Source: Candidatus Altimarinota bacterium (GTDB taxonomy: Bacteria > Patescibacteria > JAEDAM01 > BD1-5 > UBA2023). Taken from it: 16,980 nucleotides of DNA. The DNA lies in NCBI GenBank assembly GCA_018457335.1, contig JAGYHI010000021.1, positions 1-16,980 on the forward strand, read 5' to 3'. Positions 1 to 6,763 of the stretch are shown here, piece by piece; the first letter of the stretch is position 1; each line of letters opens with the position of its first letter. A model generated the notes under the pieces. That model was not told the DNA's origin and did no database searches. It worked only from the letters and a program-made list of their open reading frames with translations. A program made the position numbers and the translations under genes.

Positions 1-1
1 A

Positions 2-415
2 AACTACGAGCAGAAATGACAAGAAAGCCTCGCTCTTATCCAAAATCAAAAAGCGGATTTACAAGCTATCATCGACGATACAAACACACAATGACAAGAA
101 GCAAAAAATACCTTGCAAAACGCTTATAATACGCTCACCTACAATGGCGTAGAGGAAGCAATCAACAACTATCTCACCATAAAAGATACAAATACTCGTG
201 CGAAAATTTATATGATTTATCTCGGGCGATTTGAGCGGTCGTATATAGCCTTACAAAGAAAAAATAAAGTCCTACAAAATGTCCTCTCTCAAAATCGACA
301 AGCCATCTCAAAAAATGTCACCGTCGTCATACCAGAGGTCGGAGCAGAGATTGTAAAGGAACTCGGACTCATCGAGAGTGAAAGCGACAAACAAGCAAAA
401 GAACTCCTTCGATAA
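2..415 (+). CDS. C-terminal part of unrecognised protein (5' truncated by window)
   Basis: The frame is open from the window edge to a TAA at 413-415 and holds two in-frame TGA codons (17-19, 92-94) read as Gly. About 137 residues are visible. They are rich in Gln, Asn, Lys and Ala, mostly helix-forming with heptad-like hydrophobic spacing, and have no transmembrane segment or Cys. A slightly less polar stretch (VTVVIPEVGAEIVKELG) lies near the C-terminus. A TTG at 113 could be mistaken for the start under the standard code, but the frame continues upstream. The gene converges on the toxin-antitoxin operon, with only 9 bases between the stop codons. I do not recognise a family; a coiled-coil or helical-repeat protein is the most that can be said. 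Confidence 0.7.
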
Positions 416-424
416 GAAAATATT

Positions 425-768
425 TTAAAAAATCTTAAAATCTCCATTTTCGATATCCACTAGAGCCTTTTCATGTTCTTGTATGATAAGGTTTTTATGG
501 GTTTTCCAACTGATATTCTCTCAATATTTTTTGTCTTTTTTCAAAAAAAGTATTAATGGAATTATACTCGACTCTTCTTGTAACAGAAAAATAACCCCAC
601 GAAATGTGAGTCCATTTATGTTTTGTTTTACTTTAAAATAAGGAAATGGTAAAGGTATATTTTTATGGTATTTTTGGGAAATCAGACGAGAAAAAACTTC
701 AAGCGATACATTTTTTCAAAGGACTTAAAATATTGCTTTTTAAAACGATTCGTGATTATAATTTTCAT
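425..768 (-). pseudogene. RelE-like toxin gene, frameshifted (one base missing in an A-run)
   Basis: An ATG at 766-768 overlaps the end of the antitoxin gene. It starts a peptide reading MKIIITNRFKKQYFKSFEK, typical of the first strand and helix of RelE/ParE-type toxins. That frame ends early at a TAA (46 codons). The next frame, open from 724 down to a TAA at 425-427, carries the rest: a helix (SLEVFSRLISQKY), then KVKQNINGLTFRGVIFLL, IIPLILFLKKDKKYGENISW and a C-terminal helix, with one TGA (521-523) as Gly in KKYGEN. Adding one base to the T6 run on the plus strand (711-716) joins the two into about 115 residues. Seen: one indel and a good fit on both sides. Inferred: toxin identity, from overlap with a ribbon-helix-helix antitoxin and general fold pattern. 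It may be an inactivated gene, a homopolymer sequencing error, or a slippage-dependent gene. Confidence 0.6.
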
Positions 769-1058
769 TCTTTTTTGAGTTTAGTGAATATATCTTTTGA
801 TCGCTCTTGAAGTTGGGCTGCCTTTTTTTGAAAGTCTCCCCCCCAGTCACTAGTATCAAGTGGCTCAATTTCACAAAAATCTTCATCTCTCTCTCCTGTC
901 ACAAAGATCAATTCTTTCTTTCGAAGATTTGTCGAGATTAGCATATTTAAAAGATTTGATGGAGTTGTCTCCATATCTTCTGCCATTTTGTAAAATCGAT
1001 CTTTAAGCTCTTTTCTGATGACGAAACTCATTTTTGTCTTCTCTTGTATTGTTGCCAT
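756..1058 (-). CDS. Ribbon-helix-helix antitoxin
   Basis: This 100-aa protein starts MATIQEKTKMSFVIRKELKD: a short strand (residues 8-14) followed by two helices (15-27 and 32-44, with TTPSNLLNML), the layout of MetJ/Arc-type RHH DNA-binding domains found in RelB/DinJ-like antitoxins. The acidic, Trp-containing C-terminal half (about 55-97) would wrap the toxin. Under the standard code it would end at the TGA at 765-767; read as Gly, it continues Gly-Lys-Leu to a TAA at 756-758, so it overlaps the downstream toxin ATG by 13 bases, a usual sign of translational coupling. A palindromic AT-rich site lies directly before its start, as expected of an autoregulating antitoxin. The family is assigned from pattern, not from a search. 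Confidence 0.75.
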
Positions 1059-1060
1059 AA

Positions 1061-1101
1061 AAGAATATATTATATATAAATTATATTCATATAATATTCT
1101 T
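1061..1101 (-). promoter_or_regulatory. Operator/promoter of the toxin-antitoxin operon
   Basis: An inverted repeat, AAGAATAT (1061-1068) and ATATTCTT (1094-1101), ends 2 bases before the antitoxin ATG. A third half-site, ATATTC (1083-1088), sits between them, so GAATAT/ATATTC occurs three times in 41 bases. A possible minus-strand promoter overlaps it: TTGCAA (1113-1118), 16 bases, TATTAT (1091-1096). This is the arrangement expected where an RHH antitoxin represses its own operon. Confidence 0.55.
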
Positions 1102-1131
1102 TTTTATGTTTTTTGCAAATTATTTATACAA

Positions 1132-1167
1132 AATGCTAATGTACGAACTTAATCGCACATTAGCATT
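1132..1167 (-). terminator. Strong hairpin between tRNA-Arg and the antitoxin operon
   Basis: On the minus strand the arms AATGCTAATGTGCGA and TCGTACATTAGCATT pair over 15 positions (one G-U on this strand, an A-C mismatch on the other) around a 6-base loop. The wobble suggests that the minus-strand RNA is the folded form. It lies 17 bases downstream of the tRNA 3' end. The tail TTTTGTATAAATAA is only moderately U-rich, so it may be a tRNA transcript terminator or a processing/stability element. Confidence 0.5.
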
Positions 1168-1183
1168 GTAATGTTTTTATAAA

Positions 1184-1258
1184 TGGTACCCGCAGTAGGG
1201 ATCGAACCTACGACCTTTAGCTTAGAAGGCTACTGCTCTTCCACTGAGCTATGCGGGC
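1184..1258 (-). tRNA. tRNA-Arg (anticodon UCU), CCA encoded
   Basis: Minus strand. The acceptor arm GCCCGCA pairs with TGCGGGT (G1-U72 wobble). The D arm is GCTC/GAGC, the anticodon loop CTTCTAA gives anticodon TCT, and the T arm GTAGG-TTCGATC-CCTAC is canonical. The discriminator A is followed by an encoded CCA (1184-1186), for 75 nt in all. The top pair of the anticodon stem (G27-A43) is mismatched. It reads AGA/AGG arginine codons, AGA being common in this AT-rich window. It is not the UGA-reading tRNA-Gly this code requires, whose anticodon would be UCA. Confidence 0.95.
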
Positions 1259-1281
1259 TTGGAACTATAAAAAACACAAAT

Positions 1282-1309
1282 AGCATATACAAAAAAGTGT
1301 TTTCGTCAA
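1282..1309 (-). promoter_or_regulatory. Promoter of tRNA-Arg
   Basis: On the minus strand, TTGACG (1304-1309) and TATGCT (1282-1287) are separated by 16 bases. Transcription would start near 1275, about 17 bases before the mature tRNA 5' end. Confidence 0.55.
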
Positions 1310-1413
1310 ATTTTTTATACAAGAAAATTTGTATTTTTTGACAACTTCTCTATTTTTTGACGATTTTTTGAGAAAATTTTACACATTTTTTTGACATTAA
1401 ATTTTTTTACTTT

Positions 1414-1441
1414 TTGAAAAGTGAGGAATTTTTTATATAAT
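1414..1441 (+). promoter_or_regulatory. Promoter of the dut-thyA-tmk cluster
   Basis: TTGAAA (1414-1419), 16 bases, TATAAT (1436-1441). The predicted leader is about 22 bases, T-rich and without a Shine-Dalgarno before the ATG at 1470. Upstream, TTTTTTGA(C/G) occurs several times between 1332 and 1395. Confidence 0.6.
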
Positions 1442-1469
1442 TTTTCAAATATTTTTTAACTTTTTCTCT

Positions 1470-1898
1470 ATGAAAGTACGAATAAAAACTTCTCACCAAA
1501 AAGATATCACCTACAAGACGGAGGGTGCTTGTGCCTTTGATTTTCGATCAAGCGAGGATATCACTTTCGCTCCAAAAGAGTGGAAACTCATCGAGACAGG
1601 GACTGTCGTCGAGACACCAAAAGGCTACATGCTCATGATCGCACCAAGATCAAGCACTTTTAAAAACTATGGACTCATGATGGTAAATAGTGTCGGAATT
1701 ATCGACCAAGACTACTCTGGTGACAATGATACGATAAAATTTGCCTACATCAACATGCGAGATGAATCTGTCGAAATTAAAGCTGGTGAGCGAATCGGAC
1801 AAGGAATGTTTGTAAAAATCGAAAAACCTGAAATCGAAATCGTTACATCAATGAACAACGCAGATCGCGGTGGGTTTGGGACGACCGGAAATGAATAG
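1470..1898 (+). CDS. dut: dUTP diphosphatase (dUTPase)
   Basis: Hydrolyses dUTP to dUMP and PPi, keeping uracil out of DNA and feeding thymidylate synthase. The 142-aa length fits the trimeric dUTPase family, and all five motifs are visible: I ACAFDFRS (20-27), II PRSS (59-62), III GIIDQDYSGD (76-85, with the catalytic-type Asp79), IV GERIGQG (106-112) and V RGGFGTTG (133-140), the glycine-rich C-terminal arm that closes over the substrate. It ends at TAG and contains no TGA. It is the first gene after a good promoter and is followed 24 bases later by thyA, so the product of one enzyme is the substrate of the next. The start is the ATG nearest the promoter; there is no Shine-Dalgarno, as for nearly all genes here. 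Confidence 0.95.
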   Translation: MKVRIKTSHQKDITYKTEGACAFDFRSSEDITFAPKEWKLIETGTVVETPKGYMLMIAPRSSTFKNYGLMMVNSVGIIDQDYSGDNDTIKFAYINMRDESVEIKAGERIGQGMFVKIEKPEIEIVTSMNNADRGGFGTTGNE

Positions 1899-1922
1899 TT
1901 TTAGTTTTTAATTTTTTATACC

Positions 1923-2861
1923 ATGAATCAAGAACAGCAATATCTCGATTTGCTCCAAAAAATTCTCGATGAGGGAAATGACCGAATGGATCGAACTGGC
2001 GTGGGGACACGATCGATTTTTGGACATCAGATGAGATTTGACCTCTCAAAAGGATTTCCGCTTCTCACGACAAAAAAAGTGTTTATACGCGGGATTATTC
2101 ACGAGCTTATTTGGTTTCTCTCGGGTGATACCAATATCCGATATCTCGTCCAAAATAATGTAAAAATCTGGAACGAATGGGCATTTTCGAAATATTTGAA
2201 AAAAAAGAATCTTGATGAAAAATATCCTCGATACTCTGATGAGTGGCATAAAAAACTCGAAGAATTTGTAGAGCAAATCAAAGATGATGAAGCGTTTGCA
2301 AAAGAATGGGGTGACCTCGGCCCGGTCTACGGAAAGCAATGGCGAGCCTGGGAGACACAGCGAGGAAATTCAATCGATCAAATCCAAAATGTGATTGATA
2401 CTCTCAGAAATAGTCCATATTCACGACGAAACCTTGTCTCTGGCTGGAATGTCGGCGAAATCGAAGATCTTATCAAGGATCCAGACACGGCGCCACCACC
2501 TTGCCATACACTGTTTCAGTTTTATGTCGCGGACAATAAACTCTCTTGCCAACTCTATCAACGATCGGCTGATGTTTTCCTTGGTGTCCCTTTCAATATC
2601 GCATCATATGCTCTTTTGACGATGATGATGGCGCATGTTACCGGACTTGAAGCCGGAGAATTTATCCACACTTTTGGAGATGTACATATCTACAATAATC
2701 ACTTTGACCAAGTCAAAGAGCAACTTTCTCGCACCCCAAAGCCACTGCCTACTATGAAAATTCTAAAAGAAACAGATGATATTTTTTCGTTGACTTATGA
2801 AGATTTCAAGCTCGAAAATTATGATCCACACCCAGCAATCAAAGCACCAATAGCAGTATAA
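1923..2861 (+). CDS. thyA: Thymidylate synthase
   Basis: Converts dUMP and 5,10-methylene-tetrahydrofolate to dTMP and dihydrofolate. The 312-aa protein has the family landmarks in order: [12 protein letters not shown] (23-34), the LLTTKK loop, [17 protein letters not shown] (133-141), the catalytic nucleophile Cys194 in [26 protein letters not shown] (213-232), HIYNNH and the C-terminal APIAV that closes the active site. It carries the longer insertion (about 84-128) of the 310-320-residue forms rather than the short E. coli form. It stops at TAA and has no TGA codon. It lies between dut and tmk (gaps 24 and 42 bases), so the three enzymes make dTDP from dUTP. Folate supply genes are not seen in the window. 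Confidence 0.97.
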   Translation: MNQEQQYLDLLQKILDEGNDRMDRTGVGTRSIFGHQMRFDLSKGFPLLTTKKVFIRGIIHELIWFLSGDTNIRYLVQNNVKIWNEWAFSKYLKKKNLDEKYPRYSDEWHKKLEEFVEQIKDDEAFAKEWGDLGPVYGKQWRAWETQRGNSIDQIQNVIDTLRNSPYSRRNLVSGWNVGEIEDLIKDPDTAPPPCHTLFQFYVADNKLSCQLYQRSADVFLGVPFNIASYALLTMMMAHVTGLEAGEFIHTFGDVHIYNNHFDQVKEQLSRTPKPLPTMKILKETDDIFSLTYEDFKLENYDPHPAIKAPIAV

Positions 2862-2903
2862 GATGATTCTCAATTCTTAATTATTAATTCTTAATTTCTC
2901 AAA

Positions 2904-3536
2904 ATGTATATAGTTCTCGAAGGAATCGTCGGAGCCTGAAAATCCACACAAACAAAGAAATTGGTCGAATACCTCTCAAATGAATACAGCGAGGTCGTGC
3001 AAGTGCGCGAGCCTGGATCAACGCCGATTGCAGAAGATATTCGCTACTTGGCGCAATGAAAAGAATGGGAAGAAATCATGCACCCACTGACAAATGCCTA
3101 CCTTTATGCGGCTGCCCGTGCTCAGACACTCCACACCATCGTCAAACCAGCCCTCGAATCCGGAAAAATCGTCGTTTCAGACCGATCTTTTCTCTCTTCT
3201 CTTGCCTACCAATGAGAAGCACAAGGACTTGGTTTTGATATGATACTTTCAGTCAATCATGATGCAATTCATGATGTTTTACCTGATGTGATTCTCTATA
3301 TGGACATCGATATCGATACAGCACTTTCTCGGACTTTTGATGAAGCTGGTGATAAATGGGAGTCGATGGGTAAGGAATTTTTCGAGAAAATTGCACATGG
3401 GTATGAAAAGTGTGAAAAGTTGGATTTACTCAAAGATCGTATTGTGCGTATCGATGCAAGTGGAAGTGAAGATGAAATTTTCGAAAATATAAAAAAGATT
3501 ATTTCTTCAAAAATTAGACAAGTAAAATTGTCATAA
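2904..3536 (+). CDS. tmk: Thymidylate kinase, with three TGA-encoded glycines
   Basis: Phosphorylates dTMP to dTDP. With TGA read as Gly it is 210 aa, the usual length. The P-loop EGIVGAGKST (6-15) uses a TGA at 2937 for Gly12. REPGST (35-40) is the dTMP-binding loop, and [16 protein letters not shown] (93-108) uses a TGA at 3213 for the Gly of the family's YQG. A third TGA (3057) encodes Gly52. A Lys/Glu-containing lid lies around 143-160. Under the standard code the gene would appear as short fragments without a P-loop, so this gene is the clearest proof of the code in the window. The start ATG follows an AT-only spacer after thyA, which contains ATTCTTAATT twice (2873-2882 and 2887-2896). 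Confidence 0.96.
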
Positions 3537-3572
3537 AATCTCATTTCATACTTTTCATACTAATCATACTTT

Positions 3573-4808
3573 ATGAAGAAAAACCTTTTCATCATTGACT
3601 TGTACAATCTGATTTATCGGATGTTTTATGCAATTCCACAAATGCATACACGCAGCGGGAAACCGATAAATGCTGTTTTTTGAGTGGCAAAATTTCTAAA
3701 AACACTGACAACAGAAAATCCAAATGACTGCATTGTCGTCGCCAGTGATAGTGGAAAAACATTCCGATCAGAACTCTTTGAGGCATATAAATGAACTCGC
3801 GACCGAATGCCTGATGATTTGCGAAGCCAAATAGAAACCATACAAAATCTTTTTGAAACCGCAAAAATCCCGACAATTACCGCACCTTGATATGAGGCTG
3901 ATGACATTATCTGATCTCTTGCTCAGCAGACAATCGACGGAAAAATCGATTTTCAGACCATTATTATCTCGTCTGATAAAGACCTCTGTCAGTTTGTAGT
4001 CGATAATACCGTGCATATCTACGATGCGATGAAGAAAAAATTTCTGAAAGAAAAAGATATTATTACAAAGTTTTGAGTTCCAAAAAATCAAGTCCGCGAT
4101 TACCTTGCTATCGTCGGAGACACTTCTGACAATATACCAGGAATTGCCGGATTTTGACCGAAAAAAGCGGTCACACTCTTGAATGAATTTGGTTCGCTCG
4201 AAAACATCTACAAAACAATCGGAGTCGAAAAATACAGCGAAGATATGAAAATCACTGAGGAACTCAAAGCCGATGAAAGTAGCATCAAAGAGATAAAGTC
4301 CATCACACCAAAAATGCGACTGGCACTTTTAGAAAACATCCACAATGCATTCCTCTCTCAAAAACTCGCACAAATCGTCACAAATCTAGATATCACACTC
4401 GACGATTCTTTTATCGGGAAAAATCTCGAAACAGATGAATATATTAACATACTTTCTTCGCTTGACTTTCAATCACTCATACCAGAAGACAGGAAAAAAG
4501 ATACGAGTTTTCCAAAAATAGAAACTCAGAAAATCGGTACTTTTGATGCATTTCTTGAAGAAGTACACAACCTCAAAAGTCCGACAAGTATCAGCCTCGA
4601 TGCAAAAAATAAAGAATTTTGTTTTTCTCTTGATGATACGATATATAGTGTCGATATTAGTGTAATTGATATTCTCCCTTTTTTTGAAAAAGTCGAACAA
4701 AATAATATCACTCTTATCGGCTACAATATCAAGAAAATTCTTCTTGAAATCGAGAAATACAAAAATCCTGTCGCCCCTGCCAATACGAACCAAAATACAC
4801 TTTTTTAA
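3573..4808 (+). CDS. PolA-like 5'-3' exonuclease with vestigial 3'-5' exo-like tail, no polymerase
   Basis: At 411 aa it matches the N-terminal 5' nuclease of DNA polymerase I, which removes RNA primers and flaps. Conserved metal ligands are all present: Asp9 (FIIDLYN), Asp59 (VASDSGKTFR), YEADD (107-111), Asp135 (SSDKDLCQ) and Asp183/Asp186 (GDTSDNIPG), followed by the H3TH segment GIAGFGPKKA. Six TGA codons encode Gly37, 74, 106, 114, 168 and 195, several at family-conserved glycines. From about residue 310 the sequence resembles the start of a PolA 3'-5' exonuclease domain (LIGYNIKKILLEIEKY recalls its GHNIKFDL), but the FDTET-type acidic motif is missing and the protein stops (TAA) before any polymerase domain. 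It is the last gene of the dut-thyA-tmk cluster, 36 bases after tmk. An internal ATG at 4179 is not the start. Confidence 0.9.
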
Positions 4809-4823
4809 TAGTCAAATTACTTT

Positions 4824-4851
4824 TTGACAAAAAAATAAAAATCGATATAAT
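4824..4851 (+). promoter_or_regulatory. Consensus promoter of the small-gene cassette
   Basis: TTGACA (4824-4829), 16 bases, TATAAT (4846-4851) match consensus exactly in both hexamers. An inverted repeat GTCAAA (4811-4816)/TTTGAC (4823-4828) overlaps the -35 and could be an operator. The -10 lies in the palindrome GATATAATATC. Confidence 0.75.
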
Positions 4852-4857
4852 ATCATT

Positions 4858-4995
4858 ATCCTTTTCGAGAGAATGATGCTTTATGTATATATATGCCACA
4901 TTCCTTGAATAGATAGTGGTTATATTACATATTTTCAAGGTAATTATTTCTTGTTTTGGAATTTTTCAATTGTTGGCCGAGAGACGGAGGAAATA
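4858..4995 (+). promoter_or_regulatory. Long structured leader with Shine-Dalgarno
   Basis: About 138 bases lie between the predicted transcription start and the ATG at 4996. The leader holds a hairpin with arms CCTTGAA (4903-4909) and TTCAAGG (4934-4940), a tiny ORF MYIYATFLE (4883-4912, TAG) and the repeated heptamer CGAGAGA. It ends in GACGGAGGAAATA-ATG, the only strong Shine-Dalgarno I found in the window. A regulatory role is inference; I recognise no riboswitch class. Confidence 0.4.
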
Positions 4996-5226
4996 ATGAC
5001 AAAAGAAACGAGCTTATATGTGAAATTATCAGGTAACGATGCAATATTAACACTTGATAGTGCCTATAAAATTGTCACCGCATTACTGCATGCAGATGCT
5101 CATATAGAGTTAAATATCTCAATAGGAGAAGAGAAAGATAAGCTTATCGAGATAGGACCTATGATGACACTTAAAGCGTACAAATTCTTAGAGAGTCTTG
5201 TAGGTGAACAAAAATCCTGTAATTAA
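4996..5226 (+). CDS. Small protein of unknown function (76 aa)
   Basis: The ATG at 4996 is chosen because GGAGGA lies 5 to 10 bases upstream; a TTG at 4951 in the same frame is not needed. The 76-aa product begins MTKETSLYVKLSGNDAILTL and looks like an alpha/beta domain, with alternating strands around 8-19 and 36-42, helices around 20-32 and 54-69, and a single Cys near the C-terminus. No TM segment or TGA codon is seen. Leucine is mostly TTA (6) and CTT (4) with no CTC, whereas the neighbouring genes use CTC heavily. Together with the Shine-Dalgarno, consensus promoter and strong terminator, this makes the gene look unlike its surroundings and possibly acquired. No family recognised. Confidence 0.7.
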   Translation: MTKETSLYVKLSGNDAILTLDSAYKIVTALLHADAHIELNISIGEEKDKLIEIGPMMTLKAYKFLESLVGEQKSCN

Positions 5227-5234
5227 CTACTTCT

Positions 5235-5270
5235 AGCACTTAATAAGATTACCTTATTAAGTGCTTTTTA
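5235..5270 (+). terminator. Rho-independent terminator of the small-gene cassette
   Basis: Perfect stem GCACTTAATAAG (5236-5247)/CTTATTAAGTGC (5253-5264), extended by an A-T pair, with loop ATTAC and T5 (5265-5269). Confidence 0.85.
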
Positions 5271-5277
5271 AAAAATA

Positions 5278-5655
5278 TTAATCACACTTTTTCTTTGCTT
5301 TTCTAAGTTTTTCACGAAGAAGAGCAATTTTATTATCGCGTTCATTTTCACTTTTTACTGAAAAACTTTTTGCACAGCCACATCGAGAGAGAATATTTTC
5401 ACTTTTTAAAATCCATTTCTGTCCTACTTTTGTAATTCTCGAATTCTCTAAAAGTTTTTTATCTTTTGGAAGAATAAAAACCTGTACTGATTTATCAAGA
5501 TTTGAAGAAATTTTTTCAAATTCTGAATTTTCATACTTTTCATACTTTCCAATTTTTATACTATTTCCATTGCAGCCAGACTGGATCATAGAAATAAAAA
5601 TATCTTCTTTTTGGGCATTAAATTGTTTTGATGTATTTGAGTCAAAAGTAATCAT
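5278..5655 (-). CDS. A-type iron-sulfur carrier-like protein (HesB/IscA/SufA family)
   Basis: This 125-aa protein starts MITFD and has the three-cysteine signature of A-type carriers: Cys28 in QSGCNG (family SGGCSG-like) and Cys92/Cys94 in SRCGCAKSFSV (family CGCGxSF). In the family these bind an Fe-S cluster or iron at a dimer interface and pass it to apo-proteins. Unlike IscA/SufA (about 105-120 aa, ending soon after the CGC), it continues with a very basic helix (about 104-123) and a fourth Cys at 124. The central part diverges strongly, so function may have changed. It lies 25 bases downstream of the TPR-like gene on the minus strand and stops at TAA. No other Fe-S assembly gene is visible in the window. 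Confidence 0.65.
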   Translation of the reverse strand: MITFDSNTSKQFNAQKEDIFISMIQSGCNGNSIKIGKYEKYENSEFEKISSNLDKSVQVFILPKDKKLLENSRITKVGQKWILKSENILSRCGCAKSFSVKSENERDNKIALLREKLRKAKKKCD

Positions 5656-5680
5656 GATAAAGGGTGTTTTAAGGATTTTC

Positions 5681-6751
5681 TTATTTGTAGTATTTCCAAT
5701 TATGTGGAGTTCTATGAATCAGAAAACCAGTTTGAGTTTGGGATTGTGGAATTTTTTCAAGGGCTCCAAATTTTATTAAGTCCTTTCCAGTTTTTGCATC
5801 TGGGTAGGTTTTTGCAATGTCTGTTACATAAGCCTGGTAGATTTGCTTAGCGGCTCTATCAAAGAAAGGGAAGCAGTATTGAGTACCATTTTCTTTTTTC
5901 TCCGGAGGCCGAAGTGATTTTTCTCTTTTTTCAAAGTCCGCAATCCATTTTTTGGTAAAGATTGGATTTTTTTGCAATTCTTGAAACAGAGAAAAGGAAG
6001 TTTCTATACAGGTATTATTTTCTTTGATTTGCGGTGTAGAAATCGCCATCAGCAAAAACTTTTGAGCGATTTTTCGCTGATCATGAGTCGGCGAAGCAAG
6101 CACCGCAAGAATCTGACTCGCTGTCGGCGCATTATCATGCAAACCAGCAATCGTATAATAGTATCGAGACTGTTTCATATCTCCTATCTCACCATACTGA
6201 AATCCAAGATAATAAGCAATCATCGAGGCATCGGAGCAAAAATTTCTCATTTTTTTATCCTGAAATACATTTGGATTGAATTTTTGATTTTGTAACATCT
6301 GCAATTTTGGACTTTTGCAGAGATTTTTAAAACCACGAGTACTTATTTTGACCGCAGTATCGATATAGGATTTTGATTTTTCTGAAAGTGGTTTATTGCT
6401 ATTTCGCATCGGCACGAGCAAAAGTGACCACTCGTACGGCTTGATAAAATATGGATTTACCTTTGTAATCACATCGATCATGCGATGAGAAAAATCTAAA
6501 TACCCACTTCATCAGATATTTGAGCCAATATACTGAATAAGTTCTATCCACTGAAAATCGGCATACGCATTGTCATAGCCGACACTCGACCAGCGAGCCA
6601 CCTTTGCCGGAAGTATCATATTTGGATATAGATGTGTCTGCCGCTGGATTTCTTTATACTGAGAAAAACCAAAAACGAGCGCGATATACGTGTATATCGA
6701 CGCTCAAATAAGAGTCAAAAAAATCAGAAAAATATATTTTTTTTGTTTCAT
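5681..6751 (-). CDS. Membrane-anchored TPR-like protein
   Basis: With TGA as Gly (codons 16, 80 and 81) the ORF extends 90 residues upstream of the standard-code start to an ATG at 6749-6751, giving 356 aa. The N-terminus KKYIFLIFLTLIGASIYTYI is a signal anchor. Next comes a pattern known from divergent tetratricopeptide proteins (WIELIQYIGSN, then GYLDFSHRMIDVITKVNPYF and a helix with SLLL). Further helical pairs follow: SMIAYYLGFQYGEIGDMKQS and YYYTIAGLHDNAPTASQILA. The start lies 12 bases after khpB, so the two are co-transcribed. TPR-like domains bind proteins; here the domain would sit outside the cytoplasmic membrane. Exact role unknown. A second anchor is absent and the C-terminus is basic. 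Confidence 0.7.
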
Positions 6752-6763
6752 TTTTAGAGGTTT

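Noticed and set aside
660..664. A5 run as the toxin frameshift point
   Set aside because: Joining frames here also gives an open protein, but it keeps an implausible segment (MYRLKFFLVGFPKN) in place of the helix SLEVFSRLISQKY; the A6 run at 711-716 gives the better protein.
1184..1258. UGA-decoding tRNA-Gly
   Set aside because: The anticodon is UCU (Arg), not UCA.
2873..2896. ATTCTTAATT direct repeat between thyA and tmk as a regulatory element
   Set aside because: Only two copies in a short, purely AT-type spacer; too little to support a function.
4179..4808. Separate 209-aa protein starting at ATG 4179
   Set aside because: The frame is continuous with the upstream 5' nuclease through a TGA=Gly, and the H3TH motif crosses the supposed start.
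4951..5226. TTG start at 4951 for the small protein
   Set aside because: The ATG at 4996 has a clear Shine-Dalgarno; the extra 15 residues overlap leader structure.
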